Shown here: piece by piece, positions 1 to 8,439 of the stretch
How positions within the stretch are numbered: position 1 is the first letter of the stretch
Layout: every line of letters begins with the position of its first letter
Assembly: GCA_004570425.1 (NCBI GenBank)
Contig: SPQJ01000004.1
Span: 62,001 to 126,000, forward strand
Length of the DNA: 64,000 nt
Direction: 5' to 3'
Origin: Bacillus sp. AZ43
GTDB taxonomy: Bacteria > Actinomycetota > Actinomycetes > Mycobacteriales > Geodermatophilaceae
Program-made: the position numbers and the translations under genes
Notes under the pieces: generated by a model
The model's input: the letters and a program-made list of their open reading frames with translations, nothing else
Told to the model about the DNA's origin: nothing
Databases searched by the model: none

Positions 1-789
1 CCAGGCCTCCGGCCCGCCCCAGTCCAGGGTGCCCGGGTACCGGGCCACCGCCAGGAGCACCAGCACGCCGAAGACCGTGTAGGCGATCGCCGCGGAGCGC
101 AGCCGGCGCAGGTCGCCGGCCACGGCCGCCAGCGCCGTCGCCAGGCCGAAGGCGATCAGCCAGGCGGCGACCACCCGCGCGGTGAACGGCAGCATGTCCC
201 AGGGCCACACCCGCTGCGCCGCCGCCGGGTCGAGGTAGATCAGCGTGCCCACGACCAGCAGCACGGCCGACTCGAGCGCCAGCGGCACCCGCAGCGCCCC
301 CGGCACGGGATGGCGCGGTGGCGGGTCGTCGCCGGGCGCGCGCTCCTGGTGCACCAGCAGCACCGCCATGGCCACCGGGACGACGACGTACACCGCCAGC
401 CAGAACCAGGCCGCGCCCTTCGCCAGCGGGTCGAGACCGCCGAAGTCGTCGTCGAAGTGCATGCGGTTGATGTGCACCAGGGTCGCCAGCAGCGTGAGGA
501 CGACGAAGACGAAGATCGTCAGCACCGGCACGCGGCTGTGCGCCCACACGGGGTCGCGCAGGGACAGCACGACCAGGACGAAGCCCGCCGCGTAGCCGGC
601 GCCGATGAAGGCGGCGGTCAGCGGTGGCTGGATCGTCCACGCGAAGGTCTCGTCGGTGTTCTCCGCCAGCACGTACAGCGCGCCGGTCGCCAGTGCGGTG
701 AGCCCGGCGAAGACGCCCAGGAGCGTCCGCATGCCGGGGTGCACGGACCGGTGACCGGCCGGGGCGGGAGCCGTGGAGGACAGGGGCAC
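1..789 (-). CDS. Multi-pass membrane protein, 3' end outside window
   Basis: This is an open frame of 263 codons that runs off the left edge, so the C-terminus is missing. It was read directly from the reverse complement. The GTG start follows a GGGAGG ribosome site about 6 nt upstream. The translation shows about six hydrophobic helices (for example around residues 20-40, 58-77, 85-105, 128-147, 180-195 and 215-232) joined by short charged loops. An Asp-rich loop containing HFDDDFGG lies after the third helix. I recognise no catalytic motif and no named family; an integral inner-membrane protein of unknown role is all the sequence supports. Codon use matches neighbouring real genes (G or C at nearly every third position). 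Confidence 0.7.
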   Translation of the reverse strand, partial: MPLSSTAPAPAGHRSVHPGMRTLLGVFAGLTALATGALYVLAENTDETFAWTIQPPLTAAFIGAGYAAGFVLVVLSLRDPVWAHSRVPVLTIFVFVVLTLLATLVHINRMHFDDDFGGLDPLAKGAAWFWLAVYVVVPVAMAVLLVHQERAPGDDPPPRHPVPGALRVPLALESAVLLVVGTLIYLDPAAAQRVWPWDMLPFTARVVAAWLIAFGLATALAAVAGDLRRLRSAAIAYTVFGVLVLLAVARYPGTLDWGGPEAW

Positions 790-891
790 GGGTGCCTCCC
801 GAGCGGATCGGGCCCCCGTGCGCGGTTGTGGACCGGCGCCCATCGAACCACCACGGGCGGTGGGTGTCACCGCCTTTGCGGCCGGTCCGGG

Positions 892-1593
892 TCACCCCTC
901 CCGGCTCGCGGCGCGGGCCCGGGCGTAGGCCGGGGCCCGGAACCGGGCCATGGGCCCGTCGGCCACCAGACCGGGCGGGCAGTTCCGCACCGCGTCGAAG
1001 CGCACGTCCGGGTCGAGGGCGGGCAGGGGGGCGCGCAGCACCAGCCGGGCGAAGGGGCGCCACGGGCCGTGACCGCGCGCGGCCGACAGGGTGAACCGCA
1101 GGCCCTCGGTCGCCACCCGCCCGGCCAGCGGCCGTGGCTCGGACGGCGCGTCGGCCTGCTCGCCGGACGCCGCGAGGCGGATGGTGCCGGCCGCCGAGCG
1201 GTAGCCCATGATCGAGGAGTAGCCGGCCGCCGCGTCCCGGCGCGGAACCGGGACCAGCCGGGTGAGCGGGCCCTGCCCGGCGGTGGTCAGGAGCAGGTCG
1301 ACCGGGGACTCCCCGGGGATGCGCACCGCCAGGCCGAGCAGGTCCGGCAGCGGGGCAGGCAGCCCCGTTCCGCGCGACACCCGGACGACGACCGCGTCGG
1401 TCGTCCGGGCGTCCAGCCAGGGCACGCCCCAGGACGGCGAGCTCCCGTGCCGCTCCAGCAGCGCGTCGAAGACGGCGCCGCGCGGGTGCATGGGCTTACC
1501 GCCGCGCCACCGGGCGATGGCGCCCAGCGGGCCGGCCACCAGTTCCCCGGCCGCGCGGGAGGCCGCGGCCGCGAGCCGCTCGGTGCCGTTCAC
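892..1593 (-). CDS. Catalase-superfamily-like protein (often labelled phosphodiesterase)
   Basis: The product is 233 residues, soluble, with no signal peptide. The N-terminal third has the pattern HPRG..FDALLERHG followed by WGVPWLD. The middle reads RVSRGTGLPAPLPDLLGLAVR and then DLLLTT. These blocks resemble heme-free or short catalase-fold proteins that actinobacterial genomes label phosphodiesterase; that comparison is from memory and no enzymatic residue can be assigned. The start is GTG, preceded by an AGGACGGCGAG stretch. The gene stands alone: the next gene downstream starts divergently and the one upstream is on the other strand. The coding assignment is firm, the function weak. Confidence 0.7.
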   Translation of the reverse strand: MNGTERLAAAASRAAGELVAGPLGAIARWRGGKPMHPRGAVFDALLERHGSSPSWGVPWLDARTTDAVVVRVSRGTGLPAPLPDLLGLAVRIPGESPVDLLLTTAGQGPLTRLVPVPRRDAAAGYSSIMGYRSAAGTIRLAASGEQADAPSEPRPLAGRVATEGLRFTLSAARGHGPWRPFARLVLRAPLPALDPDVRFDAVRNCPPGLVADGPMARFRAPAYARARAASREG

Positions 1594-1733
1594 CTCGCCG
1601 TCCTACCCGTCGACCGGGACGCGACACGGGGAGCTGTGGGATGGCAGCATCTGCCCAGGTCATAGACCCGTCAAGCGGCCACTTGTGCGCAACCTCGGCG
1701 CGATCTTCGGTGACATCTGCCGGGGCGGGTCGC

Positions 1734-1763
1734 ATGACACGGACCGTTCCCCCGCCCTACGTT
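1734..1763 (+). promoter_or_regulatory. Leaderless promoter for the small membrane protein
   Basis: An ATGACA -35 element (1734-1739) and a TACGTT -10 element (1758-1763) are separated by 18 bp. The -10 box ends exactly 6 nt before the ATG at 1770, the spacing expected when transcription starts on the A of the start codon. Confidence 0.5.
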
Positions 1764-1769
1764 GGCGGC

Positions 1770-1931
1770 ATGCTCTCCACGCTCCTGATCGTCGGTGGGG
1801 TCCTCGTCGGCCTGTTCGTGCTGCTCGCCGTCATCGTGGGGCTGAGCGCCCGGCCGCAGACCGTGGTGCGCCCCCACCCGGACGCGTGGTCCCCCGCCCC
1901 CAGCACCGGCGAGTTCCCGGCGGTCCGCTGA
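1770..1931 (+). CDS. Small single-span membrane protein, 53 aa
   Basis: The ATG at 1770 gives a 53-residue protein with one transmembrane helix (about residues 4-26, LLIVGGVLVGLFVLLAVIVG) and a short Pro-rich polar tail. An in-frame extension to 1641 exists but lacks a ribosome site and reads unlike coding sequence. The ATG at 1770 is instead placed 6 nt after a -10 box. A strong hairpin follows the stop. No family is recognised. Its compact transcription unit, bounded by its own promoter and terminator, argues that it is real. Confidence 0.55.
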   Translation: MLSTLLIVGGVLVGLFVLLAVIVGLSARPQTVVRPHPDAWSPAPSTGEFPAVR

Positions 1932-1944
1932 CCTAGAGCCCCGG

Positions 1945-1979
1945 CGTCCCGGCGGCTGCGAGGGCGCGCCGCCGGGACG
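1945..1979 (+). terminator. Stem-loop terminator
   Basis: A perfect 12-bp stem (1945-1956 pairing with 1968-1979) closes an 11-nt loop 13 nt after the stop codon of the small membrane protein. No T-tract follows, as is usual for terminators in GC-rich actinomycetes. Confidence 0.55.
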
Positions 1980-2088
1980 GTCCGGTCGCCGCGCAGCACC
2001 GGGTGGTGGGATCCGGGCGGCCGGACGACGATGCACGGCAGGTGCAGCGTCGATCGCCGGCGAGGTCCGGCCGTGGGCGAGGTGGTCG

Positions 2089-4248
2089 GTGTCCGTTCGG
2101 GAGCATCCCCGGTGGCATGCCGCCCAGCTGCTCGTTCTCGTCGCCGTCCCGGTGGCCGGCGCCCTGCTCGCCGCGCTGCTCCTCCCCTGGTTCCTGGGGC
2201 CGGCGCTGGCCGTGCGGTCCAACGCCGACCTGCTGGCACCGCTCGAGGGCGAGCTGGGCGGTAGCACGCCCGCGGGCAACACCGTCGTCCTGGCCGCCGA
2301 CGGCTCCCTGATCACCCACTTCTACCGGAACAACCGGACGCCGGTCCCCGCCGAGGCGATCGCGGAGGTGATGAAGCAGGCGCTGGTCGACATCGAGGAC
2401 TCGCGCTTCTACGACCACGGCGGCCTGGACGTCGAGGGCACGACGCGCGCCCTGATGCGCAACCTGATGGCCGGGACCGTCCTCGAGGGCGGCTCGACGA
2501 TCACCCAGCAGCTGGTGAAGCAGACCCTGCTGCAGTCGGCCGCCACGCCGGAGGAGCGGCTGGCCGCCACCGAGGAGAGCATCGGCCGCAAGCTGCGCGA
2601 GGCCCGTCTGGCGCTGGCGCTCGAGGAGCAGCTCCCGAAGGCCGAGATCCTGACGCGGTACCTCAACATCGTGTACTTCGGCCAGGGCGCCTACGGCGTG
2701 CAGGCCGCCGCCCAGCGGTACTTCGGGGTGAACGCCGCCGACCTCACCCTGCCCCAGGCGGCGATGCTGGCGGGTCTGGTGCAGACGCCGACCAACGACG
2801 ACCCGATCACCAATCCCGAGGGCGCCCGGGAGCGGCGCGACCAGGTCCTGCAGCGGATGCACGACCTCGGGCACATCACCGACGAGGACCTCGCCGCGCA
2901 CCTCGGCCAGCCGGTGCAGGTCGCCCCGACCGAGCCGCCACCCAACGGCTGCGTCGACGCGCTCGTGGGCGCCTTCTTCTGCGACTACCTGCAGCGGCAC
3001 CTGACCGGCACCCTCGGCCTGACCCAGGAGCAGCTGGAGACCGGCGGGCTCATCATCCGGACCACGCTGCGCCCCGACCTCCAGGTCGCCGCCGACCGGG
3101 CGGTGCAGGACAGCCTGGCGCTGGACGACCCGCTCGCCGGGATGTTCACGGCGGTGGAGCCGGGCACCGGCAAGGTGCTGGCGATGAGCGTCAACCGCCG
3201 CTTCGGCTACGACGTCTCCGACCCCACCCAGGAATCGGTCAACCTCAACGTGGCCGCCAGCCAGGGCGCCGGGTCGACCTACAAGGTGTTCGTCGCCGCG
3301 GCCGCGCTCGAGCGGGGCATCCCGCCCTGGCACACGATCACGACGAGCGATCCCTACGTCTCGCGCGTCTACAAGCAGGGACGTGGCCCGTACGTGGTCC
3401 GCAACGCCGGCGGCTACCCGCCGACGCTGACCATGAGCGAGGCGCTGGTGCGCTCGTCCAACACCTACTTCGTCGCGCTCCAGGACGAGCTGGGCAGCGT
3501 CGAGGCGCCCGTCCGGACCGCCCAGCGCATGGGGCTGTTCTCCCTCGACCCCGTCGCCGACCAGGTGATCGCGGAGAACCGGGGGTCGTTCACCCTCGGC
3601 GCGGAGGCGACCAGCCCGCTGGCGCTGGCCGCCGCCTACTCGACCCTCGCCGCCAACGGCACGCAGTGCGACCCCACTCCGGTCACCGAGATCCTCGACC
3701 GCTCCGGCGCGCCCCTCACGGGACCCGACGGCGCACCGCTGCCGGTGGGCCCGGCGTGCACGCCGGAGGCGGTGCCGCCGGCCGTCGCCACCACGCTCAA
3801 CCAGATCCTCGTCGGGGACACCGCCCTGCCGATCGGCACCGGCACCCGGGCGGCGATCCCCGGCCACCAGATCGCCGGGAAGACCGGCACGAGCCAGGAG
3901 CGCTACTCCGTGGCGTTCGTCGGCTACACGCCGCAGTACGCCGCCAGCGTCATGGTGCTCAACCCGAAGCGCAACGAGGACCTCGGCGGGTACGGCGGCC
4001 GGCTCGCCGCCCCGATCTGGCGGGCGGCCATGGAGCCGATCCTGCGCGCGCAGGACCCCGTCCCGTTCCCACCCGCGGGCATGGAGCTGGGGCCGCCCGC
4101 ACCGCCGCCCCGGCCGGCCCCTCCGCCCGACGCGGGCGACCCGTTCCCGCAGGAGGACGCCCCGCAGCAGGACCTCCCGCCCGAGCAGCTGCCCGCGGAG
4201 GAGCCCTCGCCCTTCGACGATCCCGACTTCCCGTTCGGCGACGACTAG
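2089..4248 (+). CDS. Class A penicillin-binding protein (bifunctional transglycosylase/transpeptidase)
   Basis: This 719-residue enzyme polymerises and crosslinks peptidoglycan at the outer face of the membrane. An N-terminal anchor helix spans about residues 15-40. The GT51 glycosyltransferase domain follows, with EDSRFYDHGG near residue 104 and GGSTITQQLVKQ near residue 135. Next comes the signature RKLREARLALALE and the motif YLNIVYFGQGAYGV. The transpeptidase domain carries SxxK as STYK (395-398), SxN as SSN (about 456) and KTG (about 597). The C-terminal 55 residues are a Pro- and acid-rich tail. The start used is GTG; no alternative fits better. It is convergent with the GMC oxidoreductase, with only 4 nt between the stops. 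All catalytic motifs are intact. Confidence 0.95.
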   Translation: MSVREHPRWHAAQLLVLVAVPVAGALLAALLLPWFLGPALAVRSNADLLAPLEGELGGSTPAGNTVVLAADGSLITHFYRNNRTPVPAEAIAEVMKQALVDIEDSRFYDHGGLDVEGTTRALMRNLMAGTVLEGGSTITQQLVKQTLLQSAATPEERLAATEESIGRKLREARLALALEEQLPKAEILTRYLNIVYFGQGAYGVQAAAQRYFGVNAADLTLPQAAMLAGLVQTPTNDDPITNPEGARERRDQVLQRMHDLGHITDEDLAAHLGQPVQVAPTEPPPNGCVDALVGAFFCDYLQRHLTGTLGLTQEQLETGGLIIRTTLRPDLQVAADRAVQDSLALDDPLAGMFTAVEPGTGKVLAMSVNRRFGYDVSDPTQESVNLNVAASQGAGSTYKVFVAAAALERGIPPWHTITTSDPYVSRVYKQGRGPYVVRNAGGYPPTLTMSEALVRSSNTYFVALQDELGSVEAPVRTAQRMGLFSLDPVADQVIAENRGSFTLGAEATSPLALAAAYSTLAANGTQCDPTPVTEILDRSGAPLTGPDGAPLPVGPACTPEAVPPAVATTLNQILVGDTALPIGTGTRAAIPGHQIAGKTGTSQERYSVAFVGYTPQYAASVMVLNPKRNEDLGGYGGRLAAPIWRAAMEPILRAQDPVPFPPAGMELGPPAPPPRPAPPPDAGDPFPQEDAPQQDLPPEQLPAEEPSPFDDPDFPFGDD

Positions 4249-4252
4249 GCGG

Positions 4253-5737
4253 TCAGCCGGCGGCCGTCATGAGCTCGGCCGCGCGCTCCCCCAGCATCAC
4301 GGCCGTCGCGGCGGTGCCGCGCGACACCACCTGGGGCATCACGGAGGTGTCGGCCACGCGCAGGCCCGCGACCCCGCGGACGCGCAACCACTGGTCGACC
4401 ACCGCGCCGGCGTCGCCGTCCGGCCCCATGGGGGCGGTGCCGGCCAGGTGGACGGCGGTGGTCAGCCGTTCCCGGATCCAGCCGTCGAGGGCGGCGTCGC
4501 CGGCCGGCGGCGCGTCGACCGCGACCGTGGGCCCGAGCGCCCGCAGCAGGTCCACGGCCAGCCGGACGCCGTCGCGCATCCGGCGCCGGTCGGCCTCGTC
4601 GCCGAGGTAGCGGTGCTCCACCCGGGGCTGCCGGGTGGGGTCGACGGCGGCCAGCGCCAGCCGGCCACGGCTCTCCGGCCGCATCAACCCGACGCCGACG
4701 GCGAACTCGCCGTCGCCGCCCGGCGCGCCGGTCAGGGAACCGAAGGGGGCCAGCCAGGGCAGGAGCTCGAGATCGCCGGTGTGCAGGACGCCGTGGACCG
4801 GTGGGCTCCCGGCCGGCAGGGGCAGCGGACGGGCGGGCCGGTACCCCACGTGGACCAGCGGGTGGTCGCTCGCCGCGGCGCCCACGCCGGGGAGGTCGGC
4901 GACGACCGGCACCCCGGCGGCCCGCAGCTCAGCCGCCGGCCCGATGCCGGACAGCAGCAGCAGGTGGGCCGACCCCACGGCGCCCGCGGAGAGGACCACC
5001 TCCCCGGCCCGGACGACGCCATCGGGGGTCTCGACGCCCACGGCGCGGCCGCCCTCGACGACCACCCGGCGCACCGTCACCCCGCCCCGGACGGTCAGCC
5101 CGGGCTGACCGCGCCGGGGCGAGAGGTAGGCCATCGCGGTGTTCACCCGTACGCCACCGGCCACGGTGAGCGGCACCGGCCCGTACCCGGGCGGCGCGTC
5201 GGCGTTCTTGTCCGGCTCGGCGGGGAAGCCGAGCTCGCCGGCGGCGCCCGCGAACGCCTCGGCGAGCGGGTGGGCGGCGGCGGGCCGGGCCACCGGGACC
5301 GGGCCGTGCGCGCCATGCCCCGGACGGTCGCCGAAGTCCGCGTCGGCCTCCAGCCGGCAGAACGCAGGGAGGACGGCGTCGGCGGACCACAGGTCGTTGC
5401 CCGCGGCGGCCCAGCGGTCGAAGTCCGCGCGGGCCCCCCGGACGAACGAGCCGGCGTAGAGGGCGCTGGAACCGCCCACCACCCGACCGCGGGGAACGGC
5501 CACGGTGCGCCCGGGCAGCACCTCGGCCCGCAGGTCCCAGTTCGCGGGATGGCCCGCCACGGTGGCCCGCATCGAGGCGGGGTCGCGCAGCTCGGGCGGG
5601 AAGTCCTCCGGCCGCGGGTGGTCCGCCCCTGCCTCCAGCAGCAGCACGCGCCGGCCGGCGTCGGCCAGGCGAGCGGCCAGCGCGCAGCCCGCCGTCCCGG
5701 CGCCCACGACGACGACGTCCCAGGCGGGGTCAGGCAC
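4253..5737 (-). CDS. GMC-family FAD-dependent alcohol oxidoreductase
   Basis: The protein has 494 residues, within the usual GMC range. Its FAD-binding Rossmann motif GAGTAG is at residues 12-17 and the acidic strand end LLLEAG follows. The GMC signature GRVVGGSSALYAG covers about residues 84-96. The C-terminal block has VHLAGTAPMG and VMPQVVSRGTAA, the first carrying the catalytic histidine typical of choline, glucose and aryl-alcohol oxidoreductases. It oxidises an alcohol to an aldehyde or ketone; the substrate cannot be read from sequence. Its ATG overlaps the upstream ligase gene by 8 nt, so the two are co-translated. It is the last gene of a three-gene operon. Confidence 0.9.
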   Translation of the reverse strand: MPDPAWDVVVVGAGTAGCALAARLADAGRRVLLLEAGADHPRPEDFPPELRDPASMRATVAGHPANWDLRAEVLPGRTVAVPRGRVVGGSSALYAGSFVRGARADFDRWAAAGNDLWSADAVLPAFCRLEADADFGDRPGHGAHGPVPVARPAAAHPLAEAFAGAAGELGFPAEPDKNADAPPGYGPVPLTVAGGVRVNTAMAYLSPRRGQPGLTVRGGVTVRRVVVEGGRAVGVETPDGVVRAGEVVLSAGAVGSAHLLLLSGIGPAAELRAAGVPVVADLPGVGAAASDHPLVHVGYRPARPLPLPAGSPPVHGVLHTGDLELLPWLAPFGSLTGAPGGDGEFAVGVGLMRPESRGRLALAAVDPTRQPRVEHRYLGDEADRRRMRDGVRLAVDLLRALGPTVAVDAPPAGDAALDGWIRERLTTAVHLAGTAPMGPDGDAGAVVDQWLRVRGVAGLRVADTSVMPQVVSRGTAATAVMLGERAAELMTAAG

Positions 5738-7043
5738 GGTCGAGCCCCAGCACCTCCGGCAGGTCGAGTCGCCGGACCTTGCCGGTGGACGTGCGCGGCA
5801 GCTCGGCGAGGGGGTGCAGCTCCTTGGGCCGCTTCGCCGCCGCGAGCCGCTCGCGGGCCCAGGCGCCCAGCTCGGCGGGGTCCGCGGTGCCCACGTAGGC
5901 GGCGACGACGCGCTGCCCCCACTCCTCGTCGGGGACGCCGAACACCGCGCTCTCGACGACGTCCGGGTGCGCGTCCAGGACGGCCTCCACCTCCGCCGGG
6001 TAGACGTTGACGCCGCCGGAGATCACCAGGTCCTCGCGGCGTCCGTCGAGCCACACGACGCCGTCGTCGTCGACCCGGCCCAGGTCGCCGACGGTGACCA
6101 GTTCGCCGCGCCACGCGGCGGCGGTCTTCTCCGGTGCCCGCCAGTACTCGAACCGCGCCCACGGCGGCACGGCGCACCACAGCTGGCCGCGCGCGTCGGT
6201 CTCCAGCCGGCGTCCGGGCCGCGCCCGCCCGACGCTGCCGGGGTGGGCGAGCCAGTCCTCCGGCGAGCAGACGGTGAACTGCGCCTCGGTGGAGCCGTAG
6301 AACTCCCAGACCGACCCCTCGGGCAGGGCGGCGAGCACCGCCCGCTTGACCGGGGCCGGGCAGGGGGCGCCGGCGTGCACGAGACGGCGGAAGGAGGACC
6401 AGTCGACGTCCTGGCCGAGCAGCCGCTGCAGGTGGGTGGGCACGCAGAACGTCGTCGTCGGCCGGTGGGTGCTGATGGCCGACGCGGCCCGGGCGGCGTC
6501 GAACGGCCCCGGCAGGAGCACCTCGCCGCCGGCCAGCAGGGTGTGCACGGCGAACCGCAGCGGCGCGCTGTGGTGCAGGGGCGAGAGCACCAGGTGCCGG
6601 TCGGCCGGCCCGAAGCCCCACAGCTCGATCTCCTCGGTCGCCAGCGCCCGCGCGTCGTCCTCGGTCAGGACGCCGGACCACACGCCCTTGCGCCGGCCGG
6701 TGGTGCCGGACGTGTAGTGCATCGGCCGGGCGAGCGGCACGTCGGCGAGCTCGACCTCGTCCGTGCCGGCGAGCAGCCGCTCGGGCGCGGAGCCCACGTC
6801 GAGGGCGGGGTCGGCGTCCTCGGCGAGCGCCGCCCGCTCGGCGGCCGGCAGGCCGGGATCGAGGACGACGGGCACGATCCCGGTGCGCAGCGCGCCGAGG
6901 ACGACGGCCAGCAGGGCCGGCGAGGCGGTGGCCGAGACGAGCAGCCGGTCGCCGGGGCGCAGGCCGGCCGCGGCCAGCGCGGCGGCCGCCCGGCGCTGGT
7001 CCCGCTCGCTGCCCTCGGCGGTCACGCGAGGCAGGTCCGTCAT
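5730..7043 (-). CDS. Acyl-CoA synthetase / AMP-dependent ligase, compact form
   Basis: This adenylate-forming enzyme activates a carboxylic acid to its acyl-CoA. The phosphate-binding motif TSGTTGRRKG, the A5-type motif FYGSTEAQF and the block RREDLVISGGVNVYPAEVEA are present. The C-terminal catalytic lysine lies in the motif STGKVRR. With the ATG at 7043 the protein has 437 residues, about 60-100 shorter than typical family members. The shortening falls at the N-terminus, while all catalytic motifs remain. This start gives a 4-nt ATGA overlap with the upstream hydrolase; a longer reading to 7139 would overlap that gene extensively. The downstream GMC gene overlaps by 8 nt. Confidence 0.9.
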   Translation of the reverse strand: MTDLPRVTAEGSERDQRRAAAALAAAGLRPGDRLLVSATASPALLAVVLGALRTGIVPVVLDPGLPAAERAALAEDADPALDVGSAPERLLAGTDEVELADVPLARPMHYTSGTTGRRKGVWSGVLTEDDARALATEEIELWGFGPADRHLVLSPLHHSAPLRFAVHTLLAGGEVLLPGPFDAARAASAISTHRPTTTFCVPTHLQRLLGQDVDWSSFRRLVHAGAPCPAPVKRAVLAALPEGSVWEFYGSTEAQFTVCSPEDWLAHPGSVGRARPGRRLETDARGQLWCAVPPWARFEYWRAPEKTAAAWRGELVTVGDLGRVDDDGVVWLDGRREDLVISGGVNVYPAEVEAVLDAHPDVVESAVFGVPDEEWGQRVVAAYVGTADPAELGAWARERLAAAKRPKELHPLAELPRTSTGKVRRLDLPEVLGLDRA

Positions 7044-7909
7044 GCCAGCCGCACCGCGTCGCCGCCCGCGGGTTCCGTGCGGCCCTCGGCGGCCAGCTTC
7101 GCCAGCGTCGCCCGCGTCGACTGCGCCGCGGCCGGCCACAGCGCGCGGGGCACCTCCGCGTAGACGGTGGCGACCAGCTCGTCGACGGTGCGCGCCCCGT
7201 CGGCCAGGGCGGCGAGCAGCTGGTGCTCCCGGTAGGCACGGTGGGCCAGGTAGTACTCGAGGACCGCGCCGGGGTCCTCGGTCAGCTCGGGGCCGTGCCC
7301 GCAGTAGAGCGCGCTGGGACCCAGGTCGTGCACCCGCCGGAGCGACTCCAGGTAGGCGACGACGTCCCCCTCGGGGTGCGTCACCACCGACGTCCCCCGG
7401 CCCAGGACGTGGTCGCCGACCAGGACCGCGCCCGACTCGAGCCGGAACGTGAGATGGTCGGCGGTGTGCCCGGGGGTGCCGACGACGCCGATCGTCGTCC
7501 CGGCCAGGGCGAGGCGGTCGCCGTGCGCGAGGACCCGGCCGCGCGGCCCCGCCACGGCGGCGTCGGCCGCGGCCACGGGCGCGCCGAAGCGCTCCCCCCA
7601 GGGCAGGGCGGCCTCCGCGTGGTCGCCGTGGTGGTGGGTGACCAGGACGGCGACGCAGCGGGCGTCCCGCCGCGCGAGGACGGCCTCGACGGCGGCCAGG
7701 TGCGCCGCGTCGTCGGGACCGGGGTCGACGAGCACCGCCTGCCCGCTGCCCGGCTGCCCGACCACGTAGGTGTTGGTGCCGTCCAGCGTCATCCCGGAGG
7801 GGTTGGGCGCCAGGACGCGGGTGACCAGGCCCTCCAGGTCCGCCGTCCGCGGCAGGTCACCGGGGCGCGGGAGGTCCCAGCGGGCGCGGGGGTCGGCCGG
7901 GGCGTCCAC
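7040..7909 (-). CDS. Metallo-beta-lactamase fold hydrolase (LACTB2/glyoxalase-II-like)
   Basis: The 289-residue protein carries the zinc motif HxHxDH at residues 92-97 (H92, H94, D96, H97), followed by GTPGHTADH with a further metal-binding histidine and by GDHVLG. The C-terminal 50 residues form the helical, winged-helix-like tail typical of LACTB2-related hydrolases. As first gene of an operon with an acyl-CoA ligase and a GMC oxidoreductase it could hydrolyse a thioester or ester intermediate; this is inference from context. The GTG start lies 7 nt downstream of a TAGCGT -10 box, implying a leaderless mRNA. Confidence 0.88.
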   Translation of the reverse strand: MDAPADPRARWDLPRPGDLPRTADLEGLVTRVLAPNPSGMTLDGTNTYVVGQPGSGQAVLVDPGPDDAAHLAAVEAVLARRDARCVAVLVTHHHGDHAEAALPWGERFGAPVAAADAAVAGPRGRVLAHGDRLALAGTTIGVVGTPGHTADHLTFRLESGAVLVGDHVLGRGTSVVTHPEGDVVAYLESLRRVHDLGPSALYCGHGPELTEDPGAVLEYYLAHRAYREHQLLAALADGARTVDELVATVYAEVPRALWPAAAQSTRATLAKLAAEGRTEPAGGDAVRLA

Positions 7910-7916
7910 GCGGGGG

Positions 7917-7961
7917 ACGCTAGCGGCACGCCTGCACGGCCGCCCGACCGGCCGCTAGCCT
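7917..7961. promoter_or_regulatory. Divergent leaderless promoters within an inverted repeat
   Basis: On the minus strand TAGCGT (complement of 7917-7922) lies 7 nt before the hydrolase GTG. On the plus strand TAGCCT (7956-7961) lies 6 nt before the lipoprotein ATG. Both -10 boxes fall in a 9-bp inverted repeat (GCTAGCGGC at 7919-7927, its complement at 7951-7959). One regulator could therefore cover both promoters. Confidence 0.4.
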
Positions 7962-7967
7962 CGCGCC

Positions 7968-8420
7968 ATGGTCCGCTCCCCCGCCGGGTCCCGCAGCGCA
8001 GCGGTGCTCGTCTACGCCGCCCTGCTCACCGCCTGCGGCGGCACGGAGGAGCCCGCCGCGGAGGAGCCGTCGTTCTGCGCGCAGGCCGACGGCGCGCTGG
8101 CCGACGTCGAGCCCGCGTTCGACGACGAGGGCGACCCCGCCGAGCTCGCGCCGGTGCTGCAGCGGGCCGCCGACGAGGTGCGCGCCATCGACCCCCCGCG
8201 GGAGATCGAGACGGAATGGGCCGCCCTCGCCGACGGCATCGAGCGGTTCGCCCAGGAGTTCGCGGCGGTCGACGTCGAGGACCCCGCCTCCGCCGCGACG
8301 TTCCAGCAGCGCACGAACGAGATCGTCAGCGAGCTGAGCACCTCGGCCGACGCGGTGCAGGAGTACCTGGCCCGTGAGTGCGACCTCGGCGCCACCGAGA
8401 GCCCCGCCCCCAGCAGCTGA
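7968..8420 (+). CDS. Secreted lipoprotein of unknown function
   Basis: The 150-residue product begins with a signal peptide ending in the lipobox LLTAC, so the cysteine near residue 23 would be lipidated and the protein anchored outside the membrane. The mature part is acidic and mostly helical, with two cysteines (in SFCAQADG and ARECDLG) that could pair. The pattern resembles many small actinomycete lipoproteins without known role. The ATG sits 6 nt after a TAGCCT -10 box (leaderless). It is convergent with the M23 peptidase gene, 19 nt between stops. Confidence 0.8.
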   Translation: MVRSPAGSRSAAVLVYAALLTACGGTEEPAAEEPSFCAQADGALADVEPAFDDEGDPAELAPVLQRAADEVRAIDPPREIETEWAALADGIERFAQEFAAVDVEDPASAATFQQRTNEIVSELSTSADAVQEYLARECDLGATESPAPSS

Positions 8421-8439
8421 GCGGGCATCCTCCAGGCCA

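Noticed and set aside
310-1665. 451-codon open frame on the plus strand
   Set aside because: It crosses two minus-strand genes with good codon use and motifs. Its Gly/Arg/Pro-rich translation is the usual antisense shadow in GC-rich DNA.
1933-3867. 644-codon open frame antisense to the penicillin-binding protein
   Set aside because: The plus strand encodes an intact class A PBP with all catalytic motifs; the antisense frame has no recognisable domain.
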